From: Ditylenchus dipsaci
Taxonomy: Eukaryota > Nematoda > Chromadorea > Rhabditida > Anguinidae
Length of the DNA stretch: 64,000 nucleotides
NCBI GenBank assembly: GCA_004194705.1
Contig: SADC01000251.1
Location: 186,001-250,000 of the forward strand
Direction: 5' to 3'
Under the pieces are notes generated by a model. The model did no database searches, was not told the origin of the DNA, and worked only from the letters and a program-made list of their open reading frames with translations. The translations under genes were made by a program, and so were the position numbers. This document shows, in pieces, positions 24,101-35,111 of this stretch; the stretch's first letter is position 1; the number at the start of each line of letters is the position of its first letter.

Positions 24101-25358
24101 ACTAATTTGGCCCTAGATGATAATGTGAAGTGGGAGGGATTTGCCTTGTCCCCGCCCTCTGTTGTTTTTTATTGTGATTTTTTAGGCTCAAGCTTAGGCA
24201 AGGCTAGTGGAAAAACACCGGCCCCCTCCCCATTACAGTCAAACCTCGTTATAGTGCGACCCCAAAAGTTCGTTCCAGCCTCGGGTCCGACACTTTTTTT
24301 ACCTCGATTTTTGAAGATTTTTGTAAGTTCTGTTTTTACAATCTGGTCCCAAATATCGTCAGGATTCCGATTTTGCCGATCGTTTTTCTAAAACCTGAAA
24401 TTTTTTCTTCTAAAAAAGCAAAACCTCGATATAGTGCGACCCTTTTTCAAAATGTGGTCGCACTATATCGAGGTTTTGCTTTTTTAGAAGAAAAAATTTT
24501 AGTTTTCAGAAAAACGATCGGCAAAATCGGAATCCTGACGATATTTGGGACCAGATTGTAAAAACAGAACTTACAAAATCTTCAAAAATCGAGGTAAAAA
24601 AAGTGTCGGACCCGAGGCTGGAACGAACTTTTGGGGGTCGCACTATAACGAGGTTTAACTGTAACATATAGGGCCACTGATTTCATAGAGACCTTCGACT
24701 ATTGATTTTATGAAAAATTACTGACTTGTTGAAAATTTTTAGCTGGATTTTTTCTCTCTTTTTGCTTGGCGCTTTTTGTAAGCTTTTAAGTCATTTTGAG
24801 ACGGGCACAATTTGTAAATTATTATAAGGTACTTTTAAAGATAAGATACGGCTTTATCTCTCAATAGAGTTTTTTGCCTTGGTCCCTCCTGTTATTTTTT
24901 TTTGGAATTTTTGGGCTAAGGCTTAAGCAAGGCTAGGCCGATGGACTCAAGAATTAGCTCAAGATCTTTTAAAAAATTTTCTAACATACGAAGGCCAACC
25001 TTCGCCTAAGCTTCATCATTAAAAAATACAACAAAAAACAACAGGGGGAACTAAGGCAAGAAAAAACCATCATTGAGGTGTGAGGCCGAAAATTTTGTAG
25101 TTCACTGTTAAAATGGTAGGAATCAAAAATATTCAGAAGTCAGTTGTCAAAGGCATAAACTAACTTGCTTAACATGAAAAGACCAATATTTTTACTTTTG
25201 TAAAAATTCCGGCAAAATACGATTACCATTACACCTGAACTGAATTTACAAATTTTGGAAACACATACCAGAGTAACATGAGAACTGCCCCAAACCACCA
25301 TCATTAGCACCAAAAAAGTCAGGTGAAACTTGCATTTTAGAAGCACCACCACCATCAT
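18144..25358 (-). CDS. Secreted Pro/Gln-rich protein of repeated cysteine-framed modules, 8 exons
   Basis: Exons in transcript order: 25358-25269, 23958-23682, 22741-22466, 22404-22286, 20742-20214, 20096-19953, 18821-18312, 18264-18144 (TAA). Exon 1 is a 30-residue signal peptide (MMVVVLLKCKFHLTFLVLMM) starting directly after a TTTTGTTTTAG acceptor. Most later exons open with a Cys pair (VQQDPCC, VQQDACC, VSQQDCC, GQSDSCC), continue as Pro/Gln/Gly-rich repeats (GPPPPGQ, QFQGPPPGQ, QQQYP) and end with a C-x-C pair (ICIC, CVCTP, CTC, CSC). Internal introns are nearly all phase 1, so each exon is a self-contained module. Four exons carry one-base gaps (near 18420, 20280, 20607, 22362); allowing one missing base at each makes every junction phase-consistent and gives about 689 residues. 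It looks like a structural extracellular protein such as cuticle, eggshell or adhesive material; that is inference and no named family is recognised. Introns hold miniature transposons. Confidence 0.8.
18830..19950. repeat. Intron of the Pro-rich gene with a hAT miniature element
   Basis: 19456-19663 starts CAGGGCTCTGAAGG and ends TTCGGAGCCCTG; flanks TGTTACTA and TGTTCCTA match at seven of eight bases, a worn 8-bp TSD. Sequence at about 19265-19380 (ATAAATGTCCCAGACC, ATTAGTCACAACTTC) recurs at about 39360-39500, marking another dispersed repeat. Confidence 0.65.
21191..21942. mobile_element. pogo-like miniature element in a Pro-rich gene intron
   Basis: CAGTCGACTCTCTCCATAGT and its complement bound 752 bp flanked by TA on both sides. 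The conserved interior (AAGTTCGTTCCC, GGTCCGACACTTTTTT, GATTCTGATTTTGCC) is shared with elements at 24236, 27740, 31701 and 54597. The right half (21640-21900) contains repeated CCTCATGAGG and CTCACGTGAGG palindromes, possibly a nested element. Confidence 0.85.
22850..23625. repeat. Cluster of worn pogo-like miniature elements
   Basis: TAAACTGGCACTCCGATAAA type repeats (23100-23285), an end reading TTTATCAGAGTCCCGACTG (near 23002) and GTTAAATCGAGGG...AATCAAAGGTTGACTG (23405-23620) show ends like CAGTC(A/G)...CTCGATA with varied inner sequence. At least three fragments are packed in one intron of the Pro-rich gene; boundaries are imprecise. Confidence 0.55.
24109..24675. mobile_element. GGCCCTA-ended hAT-like element holding a nested pogo-like element
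   Basis: The outer element starts GGCCCTAGATGATAAT and ends ATATAGGGCC; flanks ACTAATTT and ACTGATTT differ at one base. It carries TTGCCTTGTCCCCGCC and CTCTGTTGTTTTTT (core variant). Inside, 24236-24661 is a 426-bp palindrome with ends CAGTCAAACCTCGTTATAGT and CAGTTAAACCTCGTTATAGT, flanked by TA. Its centre is AAAACCTCGATATAGTGCGA followed by its inverse. It lies in the first intron of the Pro-rich gene. Confidence 0.8.
24886..25062. repeat. Core-bearing foldback fragment
   Basis: TTTGCCTTGGTCCCTCCTG on the left and CAACAGGGGGAACTAAGGCA on the right pair around AAGGCTTAGGC-like sequence. It lies in the first intron of the Pro-rich gene. Confidence 0.6.
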
Positions 25359-26311
25359 CTAAAACAAAAGAAAATGAAGGTTGCGCAACAATGATATGCT
25401 GCAATACAAAGCAGCCGGTTGGCTTTATTCTCTCTCCTATTTATTATTTGAGTTTGTTTGATCAAAAAGCGGTGCTGGCCAAAGGCTCTTCAACCACAAA
25501 AGCAGATTTAAATCTAATAAGCGGACGTAACTTCCCCTTCCTCCACTTTCAGATTAGAAGTCGGGAATCTCCAAACAATTGTGGGTAATAGCAGCACCAG
25601 TTAGTGAGTGTGTCTCTGTTAGACTGGACACTGGTCAGTCACCACCCACCCAACTTGCCGCCAATATACCCAGAGAGGCTTGAGAATGTGCTTGCTTTTC
25701 CTGCTCTAGAGTAACTGCCTTTAACTAAAACAAAAATAACAGTCATTTACAGGGTGGTCTTTTTGACGAGGTTATAGCTTATTTTTTTGGAAAACTTCAA
25801 TATAAAAATTGAACAAGAAAATTTTGGAGCTGTTTTCAACACTTGTTCACCGTCTGACCTCTGTGATTTTATTTATTGAGTGAAAGTATCCATGATCGCC
25901 TTAAAAACGACAGAGGGACCAAGGCATTTTTGAGAAAAAAACAGCAAGGGAGCCAAGCTTAAAATTTTGCATCTTGAAGATCAATAGAGCCGAAATGCTT
26001 TCTGGTTCTCATCATTGTTATCGCTCTTCGCCGACAACTTTAAAATTTCACACACTAAATGGACCACGGCGAAGATATTTTATGTAAGTCTTTATATCAG
26101 ATTTGAAAGGCAGATTGGGTGGGTATCCTGTACACATGAACAATTTCTATCAGTATTATTCCTTTTTAGTAAAAAAAGGGAGAAGGAAAGGAAGTCTGGA
26201 TTGTTTTCGTTCTTGTATGGTTTATTATTTTTATTAGTTTATTATTCATTTTAATTGATTTTAACTGCAGTCATATTCTACTCGGTTTGTACTAACTTTA
26301 CCAATCGAGTA
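25359..26311. other. Upstream of the Pro-rich gene; no gene recognised
   Basis: The acceptor-like TTTTGTTTTAG directly before the ATG at 25358 means the 5' untranslated leader or a spliced leader comes from elsewhere. A weak core fragment (GAGGGACCAAGGCA) lies at about 25910-25960. No promoter motif can be assigned. Confidence 0.4.
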
Positions 26312-27555
26312 CAGTCCACTCTCGATACAGTGTAGTGCGCGGGGACTGGAAAAATATACACTATATCGAGAGTTACACTATATCGAGAGTACACTATATC
26401 GAAGGTTTCCCAACAAAGCAGTCAATGTTGTACACTATGTCGAGAGTTTTCGCCTTAATGACCTGAACCCCAAATCAAAAAGATATTTTATTCGACAAAA
26501 ATTATAATAGCACCATGTGAGAAATGAATTAACGGTTAGACGAGAAGTAACTGGTCATTTTTGATGTAAATTTATGGCTTGTTCACGTTGTTCGAGTTCG
26601 GGTAAGAGGTGCTCATGTACTCGAAAATCCGAACTCTAACTCGAAGGTGTTCACGTACATCGAGTTAGAGTTCGAGGTCGCGCTTGAACGTGCTTATGTA
26701 TATAGCTCAGATGGCTCAGAATTTCGCCCCTGAGCGGTCAAAAGCCGCTAAAAGTTAGTTTTCAGGCCGTTTACTACAAGGGAATCCGAGTTATATGCAT
26801 CATCACCTTCAAATTCGACCTCGAACTCGAGGTACGTCAACATCCTTGAGTTAGAGTTCGAGTTCGGATCAGAGGTGTTCACGTAATCAAAAACTCGAAC
26901 TCTAACTCGAAATCTGACTCTAACTCGAACAACGTAAACAAGCCATTACATTATCATGTTTCTGTTTTTCGCCTCTCTTCGTAAAAATATTCTTCTGATG
27001 CATCGGCAAAACTAAGCACCGCATGATCATCAGAATGCTGTTTTATATAATGACTGGCAAAATCAAACGCTCTATAAGCTTTCAACCGTCTCTTAATTGT
27101 TTCACCTTCACTGCCCTTCACTACATTTCTTTTCGGTTCTTTCAACCTCGGCAAAAAAGATCCAAGAATTCAATTGTAGCTCATCGTACCCTCTTATTAA
27201 TTAATTTGGCGCTTTTATTTTCGGCAACTTCCATTACTGATTTCTTCTAGTTCAAAGTAATCAAACCTTACTCTTTTTCAGTACTTATTGCTCAATTTGC
27301 AAAAAAAACGGATAAATTTACATTTTAGAGACAGCAATTTCAATAAAATTAGAAAATATAGACTTTATCGAGAGCTGTTTTCTTGTCAAGACCGCAAAAA
27401 ATATACACTATATCGAGAGTTACACTGTATCGAGAGTGCACTATATCGAAGGTATGGTTCCTTATGTTTTTAAATTAACCAAGCAAGTCGTAAAAAACAT
27501 ACACTGTATCGAGAGTTACACTATATCGAGAGTGCACTATATCGAGAGTAGACTG
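26312..27555 (-). mobile_element. pogo/Tigger-derived element with a transposase C-terminal remnant
   Basis: Ends CAGTCCACTCTCGATACAGT and the complement of CAGTCTACTCTCGATATAGT, flanked by TA. Both sides repeat ACACTATATCGAGAGT units. A minus-strand stretch at 27154-26954 reads AFDFASHYIKQHSDDHAVL then FADASEEYFYEERRKTE, aligning by eye with the C-terminus of the transposase at 41987-42412 (GFKVFQRYMETHDVDPAML, DELDEFLAKERIKKMKQ). A separate foldback (26576-26945, ends TGGCTTGTTCACGTTGTTCG) is nested inside. Confidence 0.75.
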
Positions 27556-27561
27556 TATCTA

Positions 27562-27730
27562 CATTCAAACCTCGATAAGCCGACACCCAAGAGACCGCAC
27601 TCAGGGTGTCGGCTTATCGAGGTGTCGGCTTATCGCGGTGTCGTTTTACTTAAAGTGTCGACTAACTGGCCAAATCAAGTGTCGACAAGGTGTCGGCTTA
27701 TCGAGGTGTCGGCTCATCGAGGTTTAACTG
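27562..27730. mobile_element. Short pogo-like miniature element, GTGTCGGCTTATCGAGG
   Basis: 169 bp starting CATTCAAACCTCGATAAGCC and ending as the complement of CAGTTAAACCTCGATGAGCC, flanked by TA. The inner unit GGTGTCGGCTTATCGAGG is repeated. It abuts the previous element with only a few bases between. Confidence 0.75.
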
Positions 27731-27739
27731 TAGCTAATT

Positions 27740-28700
27740 ACGCATAAGAAATTTAGTTGCCCCACGATTTGACGAGACCCCAAAAAGTTTGTTTCCGCCT
27801 AAGTTCCGACACCCTTTTCACCACGATTTTCTATATCTTTTGACCGTTTTCTTTTAACAGTCTGTTGCTAAATATCGCAGAGATTCCGATTTTGCCGATT
27901 AATTTCAAAGTCATGATATTTTTTGTCAAAAGTATTTTATGCATTTTATGATCAAGTGTCTAACTCGGAATCATGTCAAAAGTAAGTGAGTGCGCTCTTT
28001 TTAAATTTTTTAACGACGCTTTTCAAATCGAGCTTTTGCTTTTCTGGAAAGAATAATTTCGTGAATCTAAGAAATGATCAAACCAAAAATTTAAATCACT
28101 GAGATATTTGAGAACAGACTATTAAAAAGAGATAGGTAAAAATTTTGGAGTGTCGTTAAATCGAGCGCTAACTATACCCTAAAATGCCTATTACCTAAAC
28201 TTTTTTTAAACTAGTTTTTATGGGGCAAAACTTTTTTTGTGGCAGAAAATCTTTTTCTTGTCGCCGAAAGTTGGTCTCGACACGAAATTAACAATTTTTG
28301 AATTTTTTTGAGTGAAATTCAGGGGTGAGGAAAGACCAGACCAGGTGGCTCAGGACCCACTCCAGAATCGCCAAGTGGCCAAAATAATTGGGTTTCTGGG
28401 GGTTTACTAAAGAGGGAGTAAACTTTTTGAGAAAAATCAATTGAGCGGATCAGATTTCGGGTCCGATGGGCTAAATCGCTTAGAATTCTAGGTTTATGGT
28501 GGTTTTTAGTGGTTCAGGGTGGAGTTGTGGGCGATTTAGCCATGTAGAAAATTCAAAATTTGTTAATTTCGTGTCGAGACCAACTTTAGGCGAAGAAAAA
28601 AAAAAGATTTTCGGCCACAATTTTTTTCGGCCACAAAAAAAGTATTTCGGCCACAAAAAAGATATTTTCGGCCACAAAAAAAAGTTTTGCCCGTCTTTAT
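27740..28700. repeat. Worn pogo-like interior, then CGGCCACAAAAA foldback
   Basis: 27765-28165 carries the conserved interior (AAGTTTGTTTCCGCC, AGATTCCGATTTTGCCG). 28215-28700 is a separate foldback: CGAAAGTTGGTCTCGACACG on the left, the matching complement near 28562-28590 and TTTCGGCCACAAAAAA units on the right. No gene recognised. Confidence 0.55.
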
Positions 28701-29577
28701 GCCCACGTCTAATAGGTGAGTCTAGTAAATATAGGCCTTCTAATAGTGACTAATAGATCTGTTTATAAGTTGAAATAGTTTTATTTATTTTTTCTATAAT
28801 TTATCACCCTGTATTTTTGTTTGCTTGTAAAATTTTCTGTCTTGCAGATCGTGTCTTTGAGCTTTGTTGGTTTAAGTGGTTTGCTAGAGAGTTTCCTTCA
28901 TTTTTTAAGGGGAGACTTCCTCACTGTTTCAGCTGGGCGAGTTTGTTTTGCTGACTGACTGACTTGCACCACTCTAATCCTCAACTGCACTAATAGGATC
29001 ATAGACGATAAGCTTTTTTGCATGTGATGAGTAGAGTGGCGTCTCCTTTGCATGAGTAGTATAAACAGTATTTCCTGTCTGCTACTCCTCTTAGGTGTGA
29101 TTTGAGGAAAGAAATATTTCAAGTGCAAAAACTTGATTCTCGGGCTTTGAATTTTAAGTGATAAATTTTTCGAATTTTTCTGTCAAAATGACATCTGCTT
29201 TTCGAAGTTTGTCCAGCAAGTACTTTTTTAAGTTTAAGCGGTCGATTCATAGGTCCGTCACATAGCCTTCGGTTGAGTATTAGAGACCAGTTCTTGTTCC
29301 TATCACCCGTTGTCATGTTTGATTGCGCCCGTTGTCATGTTTGATTGGAGCATGCCGGCGGGCAATTCAGAGGAGTCGGATCACAGATGTCAGGGAATGG
29401 AGCTGAGTCATAGGTAGACAAGGCTTGTGTTTAGGCTTTGATTTAAAGTCGCCCGCTTATGGGCACCTTGTTTAAAAAAGGGGGTGGGGCGTTTAACGAG
29501 TTGCGTCACTAGTTTGATCGAATTGCCTTCATACTGCCTATCGAAACCAAATTAGAAATAATGTGAATGTTCCATGT
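28701..29577. other. No gene recognised
   Basis: A T-rich acceptor-like site precedes 28847, but the sequence after it gives no convincing exon. Nothing else is supported. Confidence 0.3.
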
Positions 29578-29585
29578 ATCATCAA

Positions 29586-29716
29586 TAAGGTTGTCAGTCG
29601 AGGCCTCGATTTCGAGTTTTGAACTCAAAACTAGAAAATTTTATGAGTCTCGAGTTTCGGTTCGAGTCGAGGCCTCGAAACGAGAACTCGAAAGTATCAA
29701 GGCTTCGACAACCCTA
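29586..29716. mobile_element. hAT-type miniature element, GAGGCCTCGA arms
   Basis: 131 bp, starting TAAGGTTGTCAGTCGAGGCC and ending GGCTTCGACAACCCTA, with a perfect 8-bp TSD ATCATCAA (29578-29585, 29717-29724). Same TIR class (TAGGGTTGTC) as 431-1008 and 10430-10573. Confidence 0.9.
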
Positions 29717-29758
29717 ATCATCAACCTATAGCACTGCAGAGTAGAAGATAATTCAAGT

Positions 29759-30001
29759 TTGGCATGTGCCGGAAATCACAAGCATCTCTTGATAAAATCA
29801 GGCAACAAGATAGTTCACCTGGCCCACTTTCTTGATCAGCTGAGAGAGATTTGTACCTTGAACATAACCTTTAAAAAAACAACTCGACCAGATCAAAAAC
29901 AGAACAACTCAAAAATTGAACAAAAGCTTTTTCACAAAAATTATTTAAATGTCACCAAAAATATAAAAAAGTTTATGTCAGCGCATACAATGACGATCTA
30001 G
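29759..30001 (+). CDS. Hypothetical exon, uncertain
   Basis: An 80-codon open frame (KHLLIKSGNKIVHLAHFLDQ, later NYLNVTKNIKKFM) ending in TAG, with Lys-rich composition. No domain is recognised and no clear splice partners were found. It could be an old coding fragment or chance. Confidence 0.2.
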   Translation: MACAGNHKHLLIKSGNKIVHLAHFLDQLREICTLNITFKKTTRPDQKQNNSKIEQKLFHKNYLNVTKNIKKFMSAHTMTI

Positions 30002-30061
30002 CCCAGAACTCTAGAAACATAATATAGGAGCAAGGAGATAGCCAGAGATAGCCACTAACTA

Positions 30062-30371
30062 CAGGGTGCCCCGAAATTACGCGAACACTTTTTAATTTGT
30101 CTTAAACTGTTAAAATCCGCTAGGCTCATCAATTTTGATATCATTTTAAGATCCAGGAGTCACCTGAAAAACCGCTGATGCTTTGCTAGGAAGGGTACTG
30201 ACGTTTTCGTTCAATAAGTTGCAGAATTTTTGTCACATGGAAAGGATATTTGCAAAATCCCAAAATTCTGGAGATATCCACGGGTAAGGATTCCGAAAAT
30301 AGAAATCGACCGGACAAGGCGCTACGTGCACGATTTTTTTTTCGATGTGCGCGTAATTTCGCGACATCCTG
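30062..30371. mobile_element. Tc1/mariner-like miniature element
   Basis: CAGGGTGCCCCGAAATTACG on the left pairs with CGTAATTTCGCGACATCCTG on the right, flanked by TA on both sides. TIR style and TA duplication fit Tc1/mariner. No transposase inside 310 bp. The following 30372-30940 holds nothing recognisable. Confidence 0.8.
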
Positions 30372-30944
30372 TAGCTTTAACCATTTGGTGGATAAAAATA
30401 GCAAAAAATTGGTCGGCGAATCCACATTGGCGACTTAATTGTTCGGCTAAAAGTATTTTGGCTAGACTTTACCTGTCAAGTTAAGTTTTTGGAAGCGGTC
30501 AACCTCGCTAATAACATCCCGATTATTTTACCGAGATTCCTTTGGCTAGGTCTAAAGTACCGGTCCCAATTGAAAATGCTATTTCAAAATCCGCGTAGAC
30601 TATGTGAAAAAATAAAAATATCGGCAACACACGCAAATAAATTACAAAGCATTGCTTGCTTTCTTGGTTTTTTTGGCAATACCTAGAAAGCAACCGGGTA
30701 TTTCTCCTGTTTACCCCTCCTTCTGCTAAATTTTTAAAAATGACCCAACACTACATTCTAAATTATATTTTGGTAAAAAAATTTATTAAAGAATTTCGAA
30801 GCACTTTCTAAACCTAAAATCTTGAAATTTGTAATAATTTGCCTTTTATTTCAAGGTATTTCTGACCACATTTTAGCCTTTAATGACAAATAAAGGTTAA
30901 AAGTGATACATTTTGAACATGTTTTCACTTTCTATGAATAGGTG

Positions 30945-31512
30945 ATATTTTGCAAAAACGACATTTGTCGAATGCGAAGCTTGGCAAAACAACATTTCAA
31001 AAATTGACATCTGGCAACAAAACAACAGGGGGGAGCAAGGCATATTTTGGGAATTTTTTCCCGAATGTTTTTATCTCGAAAAACCATCCTAAACATCTCA
31101 AACCATGCAAAACCACCCGAAACACCAAAAACTTCCCGAAACACTCGAGTTACTCTGAACCACTCCAAAATATCTCAGACTATCCAAACCACTCCAAACT
31201 ACTGTGACTACACCGAACCAGCCCAAATTTTTTTAAACCACATGAAAACACCCTAAACTCAAAAAAGGCCCTGATGCATTCCAAATTCACAAATTACGCT
31301 ATATTGTGGTAGCTTGAGTAGTCTGTAATAGTTTGAGGTGTTTTAAGTTGTTTGTGGTGCTTTAAATGGTTTGATGGTTTTTGGGGAAAAAATTCTAAAA
31401 ATATGCTTCAATACCCCTGTTGTTTTTGTTGCCAGGCGTCGATTTGTGAAATGTCGTTTTGCCAAATGTCGTTTTTTGTGAAGCGCCGTCTTGACAAAAT
31501 GATTTTTTTGCA
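30945..31512. repeat. Foldback with tandem-repeat arms and core
   Basis: Arms are short related units: GCAAAAACGACATTTGTCG, GGCAAAACAACATTTC, ATCTGGCAACAAAACAACAG on the left and their complements on the right. The core reads ACAGGGGGGAGCAAGGC / CCCCTGTTGTTTTTGTTGCC. The middle has repeats of AACCACCCGAAAC / ACCACTCCAAAC type. Same architecture as 56713-57157. Confidence 0.65.
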
Positions 31513-31700
31513 GGATTTTCAGCCCTTTTTAGGGCGTACAGTATTAAGAAACTATAGTATGCATGCTTTTTCAAAGTAGTTTAAAACTTGATTTTAGGTC
31601 ACATTTAATAGGTAGTGCGTTGGAAGTGATAGAGGCGGAAGGCAGAAGTACCGGCAGCCGTGTGTTACACAAAAAAGTTTCAATTAATTTATTTTCATAA

Positions 31701-31988
31701 AGTCGACTCTCGATATAACGCCAACCCCCTCAAGTTCGTTCCCGCCTAGGGTCCGACACTTTTTTTATCTCTATTTTTGAAAACTTTTGCTGAATTTGAT
31801 TCGGCAGTCTTATCACCAATATCGTACAGATTATGATTCTGCCAATCGTTTCTGAAAAAGTTTTAATTTTTGCCAGATATAACCCCGCCGATTTTTTTAA
31901 AGTTTTCAAAAATAGAGATGAAAAAAGTGTCGGACCCTAGGCGGAACGAACTTGAGGGCGTGGCGTTATATCGAGAGTCGACTCTGTT
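31701..31988. mobile_element. pogo-like miniature element, worn ends
   Basis: GTCGACTCTCGATATAACGC and its complement frame the shared interior (AAGTTCGTTCCCGCCTAGGG, GGTCCGACACTTTTTT). Terminal bases have decayed (AAAG instead of ACAG), so the TA duplication is not visible. Confidence 0.7.
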
Positions 31989-31989
31989 T

Positions 31990-33655
31990 TAAATACTTTT
32001 TATCTACTTTCACTTTAAAAAATTTGAATTCAGTTATTAAACTATATTTTGTTGTCACTAAAACTAAATTTTAAAAGTCCTACAAAACTCAATGGAGAAG
32101 TGCATACAAATGGTTGAAACGATAGGAACGTCATTCAATATACTTGATTTTTGGCCTAAACTACACCAAGACTGGTTAAATAAAAAACATAATAGAATTG
32201 AATTTAAAATGTCTCTCTGATTCTTGTCTCCTTCCGTGTTCTTCAAAGGTGTTTTTGCTCAGGTGGTTTGACTTTGCAGTTTTCAGTTTTTCACCTTTTA
32301 TTTTTTTGTTGCAATATATGTTTGTAAATGATAAAGGGTGTATGAAATTAAGCGCGCAATTTGTTTTGTCCATAATTTTCTGTTTTAAATATCCAATTTT
32401 GTTCAATTTTTTTTTCAAATTCTCACAAATCTTCGGGCATTCTTGTTGGGGGCGCTTTTGAAAAAGTAAGAACGGGTTGTTTTTCAAAATGTTGAAATTT
32501 GTAATCACGTGAAAATTTTAATTTTTCCCAGTGAGTTGCACATGTCCAAATTTCTGCAATTTGATCACGTTCAAAATTTATCTCGTTTTATGACTAACTA
32601 AACACTGGGCAAAAGTCCGTCCGTCATACTTTTTATAAAATTGTTGTTTTACAACCCAATTTTTGGCCACTTTAAGCAATTTTCGGTCTGATATATTTCC
32701 GAAACCTCAAGTTCAATATCTTAGCTATCTTTTGAGCACAAACATGTATCATTGAAGTTGCTTCTAAAAAAATTCTTGCCCTCCAAATTGGGGATGGTTG
32801 ATTTTAGCCTGGATTTAAGGTGAATTTTTATGTTCAAGCCCCTTTTACAGATAGGGTGGATGTTCTGACCCGAAAAACAGAGTCAGTGTCCGAAACACTA
32901 ATGTTCCCGAACGACATAGGCGCCGACAGGCGCCTGCCGATCCTAGTTATAAATAATCCGAATCACGCATCTAATTTGAGACAGCCTGTATATTCAACAT
33001 TAAAAATTGCAATTCCAGCTCCGAAAATATTTCAATTTAAATAATTATTTGCTAACTTTCTGATTACCTTTAGTCACGTATTGAGCAATCACACAACATT
33101 AACAAGAAATATTGGCATCACAGCGATCAATCATTCGCTCATTAACACAAGCAAAAGCTTTTCTACCAATCACACTTTTTTCCTAACCAAATTCCCCTTC
33201 AGATCCAGTCTCGCAAAAGAAGAGTAACAAACTGGATTTTGCTTGAAGGCTACACATATTTATAAAGAGAATAAGAGATATTTCAACTTTTTATTTTTAG
33301 CATTTTTTTGCAAATAGCAACAAATTGCAACACAAATAGTATAAATATATCAATAAATATATTTATTAGTTTGTAAAAAAAATTGGTGTATTTCCTTGCC
33401 AACTACTTTAAACTCTTTATTATGCCTGCTTTGTTTGTTGGCTGTCTTTGACTTCTGTTTGCTCGTAATATTTGTATAGTCTTGTTTGTTTTAGAAAGTC
33501 AGACGTCATTTACTGCGTACCACATGCTTTTTTAAACAGCAAAACACATTTTATTTTAACATTTAAGCCAACTTTTGATATTGTAGGATTTTTAGTCAGA
33601 TATTTGCTGAAAATAAAAAAAATGCGTGTGAAGCAATAACTTTTTACAATAAAAA
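31990..33655. other. No gene recognised
   Basis: AT-rich, no exon with acceptable codon content and splice sites. Open frames here are short and of low complexity. Confidence 0.35.
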
Positions 33656-33657
33656 TA

Positions 33658-33990
33658 CAGTAGAGTCTCGATATAGTGATCACCTTAGGGACCCACTGAA
33701 GTGATCACTATAAAGAGATGGTCACTATATAGGGGTCTATTTTAGTATATTTCTTTGGCTAGAGTCTAGCATACACCCTTCACTCAAGTCTAGTATACAC
33801 CCTTCAGTCAAATTAGCTTGGGGGACCAAGGCAAATTTTTTTTAATTAAAAATTTAAAAAATTTGCCTTGGTCCCCCAAGCTAATTTGACTGAAGGGTGT
33901 ATACTGCTCCATTTCTTTTTGAGCGATCCAAACTAAGCCGCGTCAAGTGATCACTGTAGTGGGATTGATCACTATATCGAGGTTTGACTG
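33658..33990. mobile_element. pogo-like miniature element with nested core
   Basis: CAGTAGAGTCTCGATATAGT and the complement of CAGTCAAACCTCGATATAGT, flanked by TA. Inner part continues GATCACC on both sides. Nested at about 33770-33910 is a foldback (CATACACCCTTCACTC units, GCTTGGGGGACCAAGGCAAA and inverse). Confidence 0.75.
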
Positions 33991-35110
33991 TACTAGACAA
34001 ATGGCGCTATCGGACAGTCTGATCCCCCTTATTGATTTGGTTCCCCTGTTGTTTTTCAAATGCTTTCACAACCCCCAAACCCCCCCCCCCCCGTGGCTTG
34101 TTCTCAAAAATGCCTTGGGCCACCCTAGTGTTTTTTAGGTGATCATGGTTAAGTTGATCATGTTAAACATGATCCCACGATCACAATATTAACATAATTT
34201 CAAAGGGAAGGCGGAACCCATTCATTTTTTAAGAAAAAAACACCAAGCTGAACCAAGAAGAAAGACGAAGCAGCTAGAGGATTATATCAGAGATGGCGTT
34301 ATATCGTATAGGGACTTTGCCTTATTTCTTTGCAAACCAAACAGTTTAAAACTGCTTTATATGCTGCAATGTCTGGGTCAGTATGTGCTGTAAAAAACTA
34401 AAAGTTGTCAAAACTGTCAGCAATAGCTCCATAGGAAATTTTGGCGCTACCAGCATATACCCCACCCCTTCTAAATCTAACCCTACTAAAAACGCTATAA
34501 CTACCTTTTGAAACAACAAGTGTAGGCTCAACCCTTTGGCTAGAAGTTAGGCCAGCGTACGAAAGTTGTGAGAGTATCTTATATCGACCCTCGACTATAG
34601 CATGACCACAATAAACAGGGGGGGGGCAAGGCACTTTTCAAGAAAACAACAGGGGATAGCATCATAGAACTCCAAGCTTTCAATAGTTTAAATCAACTGA
34701 AGGTTATTGCTCTTTTTAATCACTGCACCAAACTGTAATAAATCACCAGAGTTGAGAAAGTCTTGGGGTGTGTGTGTTTACGAGAACACCTTTTGCAACG
34801 ATAAATTCGTTGAACCTTTGTTTTTGAACTTTCATTTCTCTTTTTTTTTGCTGAATTTGTATGTTTACGTTCATGTAAATAGAAGTTTGGGCAGTTTTGT
34901 AAAGTGTGGTTAAAAAATATATTTGTTGTTTAGGTTTAACTTGTCGGTGCAAGCTTTCGACAAAAAATTGAAAATACTAAAGAGATATTTATTAAAATTT
35001 GAGGGTTTGAGTCTTTGTGGATTCAATTTTTACAAAAAAGGCATCCTCGTTTGTCACTAAGTAAGCTATAGGTCAGATGACAAAACAACGTACAGTTAGT
35101 ATTTTTATGC
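33991..35110. repeat. Core fragments and one half of a C-tract element; no gene
   Basis: Core pieces at 34030-34090 and 34611-34660 (ACAGGGGGGGGGCAAGGC). A GGCGCTACCAGCATATACCCC end at 34441 is of the C-tract family but has no partner end nearby. No coding region is supported. Confidence 0.45.
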
Positions 35111-35111
35111 C

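Noticed and set aside
32820..33044. Possible 74-residue gene on the plus strand
   Set aside because: No acceptor or start context, no recognisable motif, and sequence of mixed repeat character; not enough to annotate.
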